This document shows positions 45,431 through 56,949 of a stretch of 64,000 nucleotides of DNA, one piece after another. This DNA is from Sabellastarte sp. h YS-2021 (Eukaryota > Annelida > Polychaeta > Sabellida > Sabellidae). The position numbers were made by a program, and so were the translations under genes. Position 1 is the first letter of the stretch, and the number at the start of each line of letters is the position of its first letter. The notes beneath the pieces are model-generated. The model was not told the origin of the DNA. It made no database searches and was given only the letters and a program-made list of their open reading frames with translations. The stretch spans positions 55,169,028 to 55,233,027 of the forward strand of contig OZ024936.1 of NCBI GenBank assembly GCA_964017235.1, written 5' to 3'.

Positions 45431-47140
45431 TATATCCCCAGACGAAAGTCGGGGATATATTGGATTCAGGTCCGTCGCGCCGCCGCTGCCGCCGTAGAAA
45501 TTTCCTTGTGGACGCGATAACTCAAAAACCAATTAATATTTTTTTTTCAAACTTAGTACACATGTTAAGGATGCCCAAAGGAAGATCCCTATTTTAAGGT
45601 GACCTTAAACTCCAAATAATAAAGAACTTATGGCCACCTTAAGGTCAGAAATTGCACTTTTGACCACTTAGAGCCCTCTAGGTCACAAACTATGAGGCGT
45701 ATCTGGCTTAAATTTTACCTGAGAACACATTAATATATTCTTAGTACATGTGCCGAAAATCAAGACTTTAAGTTGAGGAGAAAATTGTGTTTGGGGCCCA
45801 TAAAGACCCCACTTAGGACTTTTTTCCTAGATTTTTAACATATTTTGCCCTATAATTTGGAAGTGGTAATTCTGATGAGTCTCAAACTGCTCTAGGTGTA
45901 ACTTTTATATGTAATCCTTGTCTGTGAAAAATTTAAAGGCTGTAGGTTTACCTGTTAGGCCGACTTGAGGTCTCAAAATTGCCCACAGAGACCCAATTTA
46001 TGGACTTTTTGCCACCTTCAAGCACTGTAGCTTTCAAACAATGTCTCTCATCTAAGTGAAATATCATCTGAGAATAAATCAATATGTTTTTCTTGTATGT
46101 ACTCCAAAATTTAGGCCTTTAATAGACATTTAACCCATGTATGAGGACCATAAATCCCCACCCGAGTGACCCTTTTTAGACATTTTTCACATATTTTGCT
46201 CTGTAACTTGGAAATGGTAAGTCTGAGAAGTTTCAAACTGTATTAGATACATATTCTATGTGTAATCTTAGTATGTGACAAATTTTAAGTCTGAAGCTTT
46301 AATTTGAAGGCCACATTGAGGTCTCTGACGGGCTCCCAAAGACCCAGTATTTGGACTTTTTGCCACCTTTAAGCCCTGTGACTGTTAAACTATGTGACTG
46401 ATAGGGCTGAAATCTCATCTGGGAATACATTATTATGTTCTTTTTACATGTGCCAAAAATCATGGCTTCAAGTAGACATTTAAACTGTGTATGAGGACCA
46501 TAAACACCCACCCGAGTGACCCTTTTAAGACATTTTTCACATATTTTGCTCTGTAACTTGGAAATGGTAAGTCTGAGAAGTTTCAAACTTTATTAGATAT
46601 ATATTCTATGTATAATCTTAGTATGTGACAGATTATAAATCTGAAGCTTTAATTTGAAGGCCACTTCGAGATCTCTAAAAGGCCCACAGAGACCCAATAT
46701 TTGGACTTTTTGCCACCTTTAAGCCCTGTGACTGTTAAACTATGTGATTGATGGAGCTGAAATCCCATCTGGGAATGCATTATTATGTCCTTTCTACATA
46801 TGCCGAAAATCAAGGCTTTTAGTAGACATTTAACCTGTGTATGAGGGCCATAAACACTCACCCAAGTGACCTTTTTTGACATTTTTTTCCGTATTTTGCC
46901 CTGTTATTTGGAAATGCTTAGTGTGACAGGTCTTAAACTGTATTATATATAATTTTTTTTGTTATGTTTGTCCCCCAAAAAGTTTCAGCTCTGTAGTTTA
47001 ATTACTAAGGTCTCTTTAACAATTGTAAAATGCCCACAGAGACCCAGTTTATGGATATTATACCACTTTAAAGCCCTGTAACTGTCAAACTATGTGGGTC
47101 ATAGAGCTGAAATCTTTGAATTTTTCAAAGGAAGTGCCTG
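45431..47140 (+). repeat. Hairpin-headed element with about 351-bp tandem units
   Basis: The head is a hairpin TATATCCCC a GAC gaa aGTC GGGGATATA (45431-45459), then GTCCGTCGCGCCGCCGC. Tandem units follow; GGACTTTTTGCCACCTT recurs at about 46003, 46354 and 46705, with more divergent relatives before and after. Short - strand ORFs are repeat artefacts. Confidence 0.8.
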
Positions 47141-48590
47141 TCTATTTAAATTTTTATTAATAATGTTATGGCTATCTTAGGCTTTTAAGTACTTATTTTT
47201 GTGTGTTATCTCTCTGCTTGCTGAGTTTTTAACTTTTTAAAATGAAACTGGTTAAACATATTCAAGTAAATGGACACTGTTATTTTCTGGTGAGCTATAA
47301 GTCCAATATTAATGAAATTATACCCTTATGTAGTAAAAATAGGGGATTTTTAACACTCAACTAGCCCAGTTTTATTCAGTTTGCCTCAGTTAATTTTGAC
47401 ACAGTTCCTACAGTTACTAACTCATTTCAGTTGATAATCACATTCTTAAAATTCTCAATTCTGACTTATTATTATAAATCTGTTCTTGTGGTTGATAATT
47501 TATATTTAATTCTGGAGGTATATAATTTTCCTGTTGGACATTCCTTATTTATATATTTGATTTTATTTTAGTGATAAGATTAACTGAGCTTTTTGTATTT
47601 GATTACCCCTTTTGTTTGTTTACCATTTGTGCTGTATTTAGTCCCACCCACCATCCACCTCTGGGACCTCCAGCTATTGAGTGACACTAAATAAACAAAG
47701 GTATTGAATGATATCAAATGAGAAACAAAGAACCAGACTTTTCAGTGGGGTTGCAGATCTTCTGTAACAGTGAGAGAGGTGTGGAGAAGGGGAGAGGGGT
47801 GGGGTGGGGTTGGGAGATGGGGTTTGCTTCATTATCTAATAAGACAAAGGGGAGTCAGAACTGAGATTGTGTCACATATTTAGGTTGCATATATATGGAC
47901 CACATATATAGGAATTGAGGAAATGAATAACTGAAAAACAATGCAAATTCTAAAAATAATATAATAAAATAATAATATAAATAATATATAATTTTTAAAT
48001 AATATTTTATTTGTGAACAAATATAGAAACAGATATGCGCTTTTGGGATTATTAATCATTTAAATACTTTGAAAATAGGTTCAGAGTCACCCTTTGCAGG
48101 AAGATTGAAAAGTATGATGAGTTGAGTTAGAAATAATATTTTATTTGTCAACAAATATAGAAACAGATATGCTCTTTTGGGATTATTAATTTGGAATGGA
48201 CATTCAATCATCAATCATTTAAATACTTTGAAAATAGGTTCAGAGTTATCATTGCAGGAAGATTGAAAATATGCTCTGTTGAGTTATGTATTCGGCATCT
48301 GGGGATACACCCATCTTCCTTGGGAAGATATAAACTTAGTAGATTGATGTGCTGAAGTTCATATAACTTTTCCCAAGATTTATGGCATACAACAAATGGC
48401 TTACATAAAAAATTCCCGATCAAAACCTGTGGCATGAGTGATGACCTGTCTGGGGATATGTTGGCGCCGAGTTGGCCCAATCTAGTTCAGCTTATATCTT
48501 ACCTTTCATGATTTATTCAATGTCCACATTTTTTAATATTATAGGTATTTTTACTTAATAAACTGACAGTTTTGTTTTGAATTTCGAGTT
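47141..48590. other. AT-rich interior with a tandem near-duplicate
   Basis: About 48000-48110 and 48130-48275 are near copies (AATATTTTATTTGTGAACAA, CAGATATGC...CTTTTGGGATTATTAAT, TACTTTGAAAATAGGTTCAG). A G-rich stretch lies at 47780-47820. No gene is recognised. Confidence 0.5.
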
Positions 48591-48591
48591 G

Positions 48592-48826
48592 GGGGTCATG
48601 GTGGCAGAGTGGTAACACTCTCCCCTCCCACCTCTGAGGTCAGGATTTGGTTCCCAGCCCAACCTCAAGTGAGAAAGCTGGTATTTGCCTACCGTGGGTT
48701 GGAAGTTAACAGAACAGGACCTTGGCCAACTGTATGTACTGGTTTCCTCTGCTCTTCCAACTAGCCATAATGATATGACCTGTACACTGTTGAAAGTGAT
48801 ATAAAACCCCAAATAAATGAATAAAT
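48592..48826 (+). mobile_element. tRNA-derived SINE (family 1)
   Basis: A box TGGCAGAGTGG, a B box degraded to GGATTTGGTTCCC, tail TTGAAAGTGATATAAAACCCC. It splits one copy of a duplicated segment whose unbroken relative is near 45155. The flanking GAATTTCGAGTTG and GATTTTTAGCTTG may be a diverged target duplication. Older than the copies at 24778 and 51611. Confidence 0.85.
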
Positions 48827-49165
48827 TGATTTTTAGCTTGTTTATGTCTACCACCAATTTTACAGAAAGGGATATTTTCATTAGATTCTAATATCGGAAC
48901 GTTATTCTAATCGGATTAACCAATACTTCATCCCGGAAAGTGTTTCATGGTATAATGACCACCAATGGAATTAAAAATATCCATTCTGGTCAATTATACA
49001 AATAAATGGATGTGTAGGCATTGTATACATAGTGGTGGATCACACTAAAACTTTTAATTTATTGGTCACTCAAACTTTGTCAAGACATTTTGTGGTAGTT
49101 GCCACAATCCATTGTAAAAGTGGCCTTTATGAGTAACAGTTTTAAAAAACTCTGTCAAGGGTGTT

Positions 49166-49957
49166 TTACTCCACAGCCTGTAAGGGCTGTACAGGTATTG
49201 TTTTCACCCATGGTGTCCAGATGGGTGGGTGGGCAGTGGGAAAGAGCTTGTCCAGGCTGTATCAGAAACCATGAAGTGTATGATTTGGCTTAGGTGTGCA
49301 ACATCATGGTGTGACCCTGTTTTGACCTTAGACCTTTCTGTAGTGACCTTGAGCTTGAAATGTCTTATCTGGCTGTATTTCAGAGACCATAAAGTGTAGG
49401 AAGTTGATACTTGGTGGTAACATTGGTTAGGGGGAGTAGATGTGCAATGTCATCATATAATCTTGATTTGACATCAGACCTTGCTGTAGTGACCTTGACC
49501 TTTAAAATCTTTCCCAGGCTATATCTTGGAAACCACAAGGTTTAGAAAGCTGATACTTGGGAGTGACCTTTAATCTTGGGCTTGCAAAGGTGTGTTCAAA
49601 TGCCATATTTGGGTCATATTTCTCTTATCACAATATATGGATTACTGATTATTACATGTGCTTTTACTTAATAGTGCTATTCCATTGTCAGCTGTACTTC
49701 CAAAAATAAATTTTATATCTTTATAATTTTTATTTTATTGATTAATGTTGTCATATCTTGCTATTCAGTTGTCTTGTTTTAATATTTTATCTTTACATAC
49801 TTTGTATCTCTCTTAAATATTACTTTCTCAATGTAAAAATTAATTGGACCTTTACATAACTGATAGTGTTTGCTCTGAAAGTCTCTTGAGCTTGTACTAT
49901 TTTCTTCTGTAACCCATGGTGGCAAAAACTATTGCCCAAGGCTGTGGGGTATGGTCA
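49166..49957 (+). repeat. Hairpin-headed tandem repeat element, third copy
   Basis: Ends TTACTCCACAGCC (about 49166) and GGCTGTGGGGTA (about 49957), internal iterations as in 43422-44282. Both copies lie in the same orientation inside the 13.25-kb transposon and share sequence beyond the iterations (for example CTTTATAATTTT... and TTTCTTCTGTA). Confidence 0.75.
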
Positions 49958-50275
49958 TCCCTAATGATATTTTTACCACTGAAATAATTTGTTCACCTAA
50001 AAACAGATTAAATATGGACTCTGTTGGGCTCTGTTTCAAATAACAGCAATTTTATTCCTTTATTCTTGTTCTCTCACATAAGTATACTGGTGTCCAAAGA
50101 ATACATACAAGCCCATCTTCTTTAGGCTGCTACAAATGTTAAAGAACTATATTTTTGAAGAGGAAAGCGTAGCAAAATTGCATTTTAAATTGCAGAGGTT
50201 TAATCATGTGTGGTCAAACTGAAAAAAAAGTTTGTAAATTGTTAAATTATATGCATTATTTTGTAACCAACATTA

Positions 50276-50467
50276 TTGTGCTTTGCTGTCCAATATTTTA
50301 ACTGCAACATGCTCACTGGAAAATATGTGAAACAATGTAACCAGACAGTAAATATCAATTACTCTGTTGTCCGTGTATCAATAAGACACTGTTTTGAACA
50401 ATGTCTTAAATGTTTGCATCACTCTAATTTTAGACAATCAGTATTGGAATATGTAACTTGCAGTTGA
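50276..50467 (+). other. Unassigned 63-codon open frame near the right end of the large transposon
   Basis: It is Cys-rich (RHCFEQCLKCLHHSN), ends in a TGA, and has no upstream context that proves translation. It may be a terminal exon remnant of the element or chance. Confidence 0.2.
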
Positions 50468-50629
50468 CTTTAAGCTTATAAATATTTGTAAAGGAAGATC
50501 CTAGCTGCCGGGAACCTCTTCCTCTCATTGTAAATGGCAGATATATCCGAAAAAATAATAAAAATTAAAGACTTATATGTTGTGTCTATCTTAAAGGCAT
50601 AGTTAGTTATGAAAACATATTTATGTTGT

Positions 50630-50891
50630 ACCAACATTGAAATGGGACATTTAAACAATGTAACACTATGACATTGCTGCAACATAAAACTGTTACGTTG
50701 TGACAATGTCAGAATATGATGTTGTTACAACGTGGAACTGTTACGTTGGAAAAACGGTATGTTCTGACATTGTAACAATGTCATGAAATTACGTTGATAC
50801 AACTAACACATCTGCATGAATTTACAACGTTGAAACAACATCAGTGCACAACATTGTTTAAACGTCATTCCAACGTAATTTGCCTGCTGGG
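50630..50891 (-). repeat. Right subterminal motif zone of the 13.25-kb transposon
   Basis: Repeated ACAATGT(C), GTTACGTTG, ACAACGT and AACGTCATTCCAACGT motifs end in TGCCTGCTGGG at 50891. It is an inverse counterpart of 37639-37790 but longer and denser. Confidence 0.75.
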
Positions 50892-51610
50892 GAGTACCTA
50901 AGTACGACTCTGGATCCACACCCGTATTCACTGAACTACCATGAGGAAAGCTTAGATCAACAATGACTCGTCTGTGTTCTGCTCCAGGTTTTTCACTAGT
51001 TAAGAAGGGGGAGAATAGCTTTAAATTGTTTTTCTTCATTAATATAAGTTTTAACATCTTTTGTATGTTGTACAGCCGAACTGTGCTTTTTAATTTCATA
51101 TGAGAGAGGGGAATTCGCATTGAAGTAGAGAGGGAAACCGTAGCGTATCAAACTGCACAACTGATCATCCCAATAACCAAACAAACGCGTCTGCCATTTG
51201 TCGGGATTTTATTGTCCTTTAACTTGGACCTGAGCACCCAAAAAATTGTGATTTTTGGCATTTTTCACAGTATTATGTAGGAGTTTGATATCAGTAATCG
51301 TGGGATTTCTGCAATCTGCATTCGGTGTAACTAAATCCCCCAATGGTATAAATCCATACTTGCCACTCATTTGTTTATTCCATTTATCAAACGTGACATT
51401 ATTTCTCGCATTTTCAACCTTTTGTCTGTGACGAGGTTTGCAGCGCAGTTCCAGATCGTATTTATCAGCATTTTCTGACAACACCCATTGTTTAACCTGC
51501 TTACCTGTATTTCTTGTAGCACTCACCCGCTTTGTGTCACTATTCGTGATTTCTGAACCTTTTAATTCAAACTGACACTCACTTTTATCGCTACTACTTA
51601 CACCAGAATT
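50892..51610 (-). pseudogene. Gag-RT linker and N-terminal RT part of the Ngaro-like element
   Basis: On the - strand, below the SINE: VSSSDKSECQFELKGSE, YGFIPLGDLVTPN and NFLGAQVQVKG, a stop, then FGYWDDQLCSLIRYGFPLYF, RRVIVDLSFPHGSSVN and DPESYLGTP, which is RT finger sequence. The frame ends exactly at the transposon border and continues at 37638. A stop and one frameshift (near 50980) are visible. Confidence 0.8.
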
Positions 51611-51841
51611 AGGGGCCACGGTGGCAGAGTGGTAACACTCTCGCCTCCCACCTCTGCGGCCAGGGTTCGATCCCCGTCATGGCCGTAAGTGGGAAAGCTG
51701 GTAGTTGCTTGCCGTTGGTCGGCAGTTTACAGTACAGAACCCTAGCAAACTATATGTACTGGTTTCCTCTGCCCTTCCAACTACCCGTCGTGATATGACC
51801 TGTACAGTGTTGAAAGCGATGTAAAACCCAAATAAACAAAA
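51611..51841 (+). mobile_element. tRNA-derived SINE (family 1) with 12-bp target duplication
   Basis: A box TGGCAGAGTGG, B box GGTTCGATCCC, tail GTTGAAAGCGATGTAAAACC. TACACCAGAATT flanks it at 51599-51610 and 51842-51853. It lies in the Gag/RT linker of the - strand Ngaro-like element; the codons on either side belong to the same frame. Confidence 0.93.
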
Positions 51842-51853
51842 TACACCAGAATT

Positions 51854-52423
51854 GACTGGTTTTTGAATTTATGTGACTTTTGAATATACATCACTATGAA
51901 AACCCATGTCATTTTTATTCGAGGTCTGAATTGTATCAGTATCTTCCAACACCTTGAATCTATTAAATGTGGGTACACATTGACCAACATTCTGTGAACA
52001 CAAAAACTTGGCCCTGACGTTACAGTTTTCGCTTGCTTTTGATTTGTACACAAGTTTTTTGGTCACTAATGGACGTTTAATATTATTTAAATCTTGCTCT
52101 ACAATCAACATGGGACTGCGTTCTTTTCTGCCATTTATGGTGGCATTATTGAACTTTTTAGGTTTACTCTTGCCTATGCCAGTTAAATTTGCACACACCA
52201 TGCTAGCATAGGAAACTCCAGATACAAATTTCCAGTCCTGAGACCAATTTATACTTTCACCATTGCCTTTCATGCTATTTACAAAAACTGTAGTTTTGAC
52301 ATTCTTATAATCTTTAGTACGATTCGGCACTGCAAAGCAGTGCCCTATTCGTTTTTTGTATTTTTTCGACAGTCCTTTGAGGCGTGTGGATATTTTTTTC
52401 CAGTTGCAAAACAATTGCTGCAT
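51854..52423 (-). pseudogene. Gag C-terminal region of the Ngaro-like element
   Basis: A mostly open frame, Lys/Asn-rich (KKYKKRIGHCFAVPNRTKDY, SMLVCANLTG-like text, KLVYKSKASENC), between the zinc finger at 52360-52497 and the SINE. It has one stop before the SINE. Its role is known only by position. Confidence 0.55.
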
Positions 52424-52497
52424 ACGTGTATATATGTATGACCGTTTGCCTCATGATCCATCTTATGCGAACACGTCGATTTTTGGAAATATCTACA
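52360..52497 (-). pseudogene. Gag zinc finger of the Ngaro-like element
   Basis: One frame reads CRYFQKSTCSHKMDHE, then HVCSNCFATGKK and HASKDC, a Cys/His pattern that matches the finger split by the LINE at 28364/30339. Just upstream, DWIRRAHAQKVSK matches the sequence before that finger. The Gag N-terminus is lost. Confidence 0.7.
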
Positions 52498-52574
52498 TGG
52501 AGTGGGATTGTCTTTTGACTGCGTTCATTTTTGAGACTTTCTGTGCATGAGCTCGTCTTATCCAGTCAATCTTG

Positions 52575-52692
52575 TGGGTATCTCACCAGCCAAGTGGGTT
52601 ACCAGCTTTGACATCTAATCACAGGCTGTCACTTTTATGCAGACTTAACTCCCACAAGTGACAATGTTGAAGACATATCTCAATATGACGCT
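52575..52692 (+). mobile_element. SINE family 2, 5' half (continues after the transposon at 54554-54600)
   Basis: GCCAAGTGGGTTACCAGC through ACTCCCACAAGTGAC and CAATATGACGCT. The rest (GGTTGTTGACCAGGATGTAA) resumes at 54556. Compared with the intact SINE at 32703, the break is clean and includes a CT duplication. Confidence 0.85.
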
Positions 52693-54553
52693 CCCAGCAA
52701 GCATGATCATATGGGGCCTATGTGGGCTATAGGTGGGCAAATAGTAATATGGGTCCTATAAAGGCTATATATGGGCACAGAAGGTTCAAAGGGGACCCAT
52801 ATTGGTCCCATTTATATAAAAATACGTAATGTTCCCTAAATAGCCCAAAATGAGGAAAAAAAACCAGATTTAATACTAGATTCATTTGACATCATGTTGA
52901 TTTGGACTTCGTAAAGAGTGGTAAACAAAAGATTTATTATCACAATGTGTAATATGGGTCCCACAATGGACTTTTATGGGTGATTTACTGGTATAAGGGT
53001 CCCAGATAGGTCCCATATATAAATTCTAGAGGAAAAATGTAAATATATATAACAAGTGTTCTTTATTAACTTCTGATTTTGAATGAAAACAAATCCAAAA
53101 ATACTAAAGGTCCTATTTGAGAAACACAACTCGCCACAAAAGCTTTTTAAATAAAAGTTTACATGCATATTGGTTGGACCTGTGAAGGTCAAAAATGGGT
53201 ATAATATTCCCACATTGGACCCTCATTATACACTAGCCATGTTATAACTCTGTATATGTATTGCCAAGTTTTTGTGAATAATGCATTAAAATTAAATTTG
53301 TTGTATATCTCACTAAGTAATAATCTAGTGGTTTATATATTACCTTAATGTACCACAAACACCTTTTTCATGTATAAGAGTACAGAAATCCTAAGTCTAC
53401 AGTTGTGGTGGAAATTCTGTAAAATTTTAGTTTCTCTTAGTTTAACTCAAGGGGTCATTTATAGGTCAACCCCCTATCTCATATATTTATCTTTTCCCAC
53501 AGATAGTATTTTGAGGCAGTGCCAGGAAAAAGGGAAAATACCCCATGGTGTGAAACAGGGTAGCCTTTCTTCACTAGGATGTAAATTACAGTACAATTTA
53601 AAGATTATAAATATGTGTGTGAAATCTATGCAATTTGTAAATATTGTGTAAATAAGGCTAAAATAATAAGCTATGATATTTTTGGTGGGGATTCATAATG
53701 AAAAAAATCTTTATTAATCAAATATTGCATGTGCTTAATTATATCAATTAACTGAGGATTTCATCATGTGTTTCACTTGTGTCTTGACAAGGCTATGTAG
53801 CTGTTTTAGCTTGGGCCATCTGGAAAAAGGGTTTGGGTGAATCATTAAGTGATGAGTTTCTGATATAAATTTCTGTATTCTGTATAAGACAAGCTTAGAC
53901 ACAAATGTGGTACATCATAAGATTTTTAACTTGAAATGATTTGAATTACATTCTGGAAAATGGATAATAGTATAGTATGAATCAAGATTGTATTGTGCAT
54001 TATTTACAAAGGTTTCATCAAAGTGTATTAAAAATACTTCCAGGTGAAATATTAGACAGAATATGTGGGCAAAGTGTGAAGGAAATTGCGGACTGTTCAC
54101 ACAGATCAACTCATTTTTGAGTTTCTATTACATGCGAGCTGAACTGCAAATGGACCTTGTGTTGGTAGTGCACATTTAAAAACTGAGCCGATTCATACAT
54201 CTGAACCTATATGTAGGACCAATAAGGACCTGGATGCAGTTTACCATATAGTACCCTTGTCAGACCCATATATGACCCATATACAGAGCCCATACTGGTC
54301 CCATCACCAAACCATTTGCAAAAACCATCTGGGCCCCATTTTCAAATTACAAGTTGGGCCCATGTGGGACCCATTTATTTCACAATAAAGGCCCCATATG
54401 GGGCCCATATATTACCCATATTGACAAACCATATTGGTCCCATCAGAAAACCGTTTGCAAAAACTGACTGGGTCCCATATAGGGAACCCACAAAGGCCCC
54501 ATATAAGAACCCATTTGGGACCCTTGTTGGTCTCATATGTAGTGCTGACTGGG
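52693..54553. mobile_element. 1.86-kb CCCAG-end DNA transposon inside a SINE, 2-bp target duplication
   Basis: Ends CCCAGCAAGC (52693) and GTGCTGACTGGG (to 54553). CT is duplicated at 52691-52692 and 54554-54555. Subterminal zones are packed with ATGGGGCCTATGTGGGC / GGGCCCATATTACCC motifs on both sides. No transposase is recognised; an open frame at 53370-53651 has no known motif. It appears non-autonomous and of the same structural type as 37639-50891. Confidence 0.88.
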
Positions 54554-54599
54554 CTGGTTGTTGACCAGGATGTAAAATCCATATTTTGACCTTGTCTTT

Positions 54600-55440
54600 T
54601 AATTATTGCTGTTAGAACTTCCGAGTGTATTGAGAGGTAATGTAAAACCATATACTGGGAGTCCGGAAAGCCCAACAGATGTTGTGTCAACACGTCAATA
54701 ATCAAATACACATTTTGAAATATTTGTTCCACAGGATAGTCTTTGAGAATAACTTTGTGGTGATTACTTCTGTATGTGGGTATTTTCAACAGAATGGACC
54801 GTTCCATAGGCCACGCCCACTTCCTGGTTTACGCTATTTTAGTTGTCTCCATGTCAGGCCTTGTCTGACAAACAAATGGCGAAAATGGCGGGAAATTAAA
54901 CGTAAACATTGAGTATTTTAAGATATACAAGAAATAAGATGTATTATAAATGATTGGATGGGCCATAGAAGAAGAAATTATATAATAAAGTATATTTGCT
55001 TTATTGTGACAAAAATTATAAAATAAATAAATAAACAATTTAATGATCAAAACAAATCCTCGTGCATTGCAGTAAAATGTAAACAATGGCAGCTTGGGGA
55101 CATATATATACATTTCAGACATTTTAAAGTAGGTAGGATTGATGATATAATTTTTTTATCAAATTATACTTTGGTTTGATTTTATTCCATTATCAGAAAG
55201 CAATAATATTTACAAATATGTCCCTAAAAATGGCCACGTTTTTGTAATTCAAAATGGCGCTGATGAAAACCGGAGGAAATGATTGGTTGTTGCTATTGTA
55301 GTAAACAGGATATTTGCCGATTTGCGGTATTTTGATTGACACCGTGGAAAGGTCCATACTTTCATTTTTTTTCCTTCCTTTAAACTTAAACATGTTTCAA
55401 CTTATTAGGACACTATGTTTTCGTTTTTAAACCCCCTTTT
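54600..55440. other. AT-rich sequence, no gene recognised
   Basis: A phrase at 54625-54675 (GAGAGGTAATGTAAAACCATA) recurs as relatives at 34530 and 34685. Otherwise nothing is recognised. Confidence 0.35.
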
Positions 55441-55449
55441 CTAGTTTTT

Positions 55450-56430
55450 GTTCTGTGTCATGGCAAATTGCTTTTACCCCATAAGTGATTAATCGCTACT
55501 TTGCCAGTTCATCTTTGAGTAAAACTCATATAACTGCAAAGGTATTGAATTAAGATCATTTTGGTGAAATACGTTGCTTCACTACTTTTTGATGTCCTGT
55601 GACACTGCAATTTTTGGAGCTATAGCTCCATAGCTTACTGAGTTGAGGCCCTTTTGATAATCACCTTTGAATAAATAATGTATTACTGCAAAAGGCATTG
55701 TATTAAGAGAAGTTTGAGGAAATACATTACTCAACTACATTTTCATTAGACATATTCTGTGTCGTGGCAGAGTTGTAGTTTGATAACTGAGTAATAGCTA
55801 CATTGATATAGTGCCATTGAGTAAATCAGTTGTTACTTTAATACCAGTGAATTTGGAGGACCATTATCAAATATATTGTTCACCCACTTCTTGATTATTG
55901 CTGCCATAGCAAATTGCAGAGTTGTAGCTCCATAGCTAACTAAATAATAGCTACTTTGATCATTTACCATTGAGTAAATCACTTGTAACTGCAAAAGTAT
56001 AGAACTAAGAAAATTTATATAAATACATTAGTCAACTTATTTTTGATGTGCTATGTCATGGCAGGTTTTTAGAGCTGTAGCTCCTTAGCTAATAGCTACT
56101 TGAACTTTTTGCCAGTGAGTAAATCATTTGTAGCTTCAACACTATTGAATTTAGAGGATTTTTCATCGCATATTTTAAGAAATGTTTTCTACAGCTGAAT
56201 AACAGCTACTTTAACATTTCAGTTTTGAGTAAATAACTTGCAGTTTCCAAACTATTAGCTATTAAATGTATTAATTTAGAATGTTTTATAAAATATGTTG
56301 TTCACCTACTCTTGATGTTTTTTGTCATGCAAAATTTTCAAAGCTATAGTTCCATAGATTCTGAATAATATATAGTTTGATAGTGGCCTTGTGTTCCAGT
56401 CAGATCATAACCTTTCACACAGGAAATCGT
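55450..56430. repeat. Degenerate tandem-repeat element of the GAGTAATAGCTAC family
   Basis: Units of about 130-160 bp with AGCTGTAGCTCC, GAGTAAATCAC, TTGTAACTGCAAA and CTACTTTGAT-type phrases, as in 9360-12715 and 33540-34100. No coding capacity. Confidence 0.7.
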
Positions 56431-56949
56431 CTTCAATTTTCAGCTTAGATAAATCTTCAATAATTTTTTTTAATAAAAAGTAAACCTGGCTTATTTTGAC
56501 AACGATTTGTATTTGTCGTTTGAACTTCATTCTTTTTCTTTCTGTTATTAAAATTCTTATTTTAGGTTAATTTTACAACAATCTAACGTTTTTAAGGCAA
56601 TTCGTCTACTTCAAAACAAGGAATTCTAAATATAGCTTTTGACAAGCCTCAACAGAACTATTTCCTGTCCTGGTTTTATATCTTGGATGCCTTCTTACAC
56701 AGTTGCTGTAGTCATTATCTAAGCCCAGCTGCTTATGTATCTACATCACTGATGTTTGACTTTCATTCACTATTAATCTTTATCATATATGTTTGCTTTA
56801 TCTATTCGAATGCCTCATTTCATGGTTTTACTTCTCACTGAGTTTGATATGAGATATAACCTTATTTTATCTCTACTTTGATCTTTCACCTCCCAAGGTT
56901 TATGAATGTGCATAACCATGCTGTTTGTCTTCTAGACATGCATTTTATA

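Larger units (their letters stand above)
37639..50891. mobile_element. 13.25-kb DNA transposon with CCCAGC...GCTGGG ends and 2-bp target duplication
   Basis: The left end CCCAGCCGGCA (37639) and right end TGCCTGCTGGG (to 50891) are inverted. GA is duplicated at 37637-37638 and 50892-50893, and without the block and one GA the host RT frame continues. Both subterminal zones are dense in short ACGTTG/GACGTC-type motifs (37650-37780; about 50630-50880), as in transposons whose transposase binds iterated sites. The interior holds exon-like pieces (37800-37890, 39927-40108, 43098-43169) and several later repeats. 2-3-bp TSDs and subterminal repeats are known for EnSpm/CACTA, but the CCCAG ends differ from the canonical CACTA/G; superfamily unassigned. 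Confidence 0.8.
35449..52560 (-). mobile_element. Ngaro-like DIRS-order retrotransposon (family C, copy 2), split by a 13.25-kb transposon
   Basis: Read on the - strand: gag zinc finger (52360-52497), gag tail (51854-52423), SINE, linker and RT N-part (50892-51610), then after the foreign block 37639-50891 the RT core (37255-37638), RNase H (36442-36948) and tyrosine recombinase (35449-36418). Leaving out the block and one 2-bp duplication keeps the RT reading frame in register, so the two halves were one gene. A few frameshifts are present. The 5' end is lost against a SINE fragment near 52570. Confidence 0.88.

Noticed and set aside
46299-46882. Two similar minus-strand ORFs
   Set aside because: They repeat with the 351-bp tandem unit; similarity comes from the repeat, not from coding constraint.
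37639-50891. Polinton/Maverick as identity of the 13-kb element
   Set aside because: No integrase, polymerase B, capsid or packaging ATPase sequence was seen, and the 2-bp duplication and CCCAG ends do not fit the 6-bp TSD and AG-type ends of that group.
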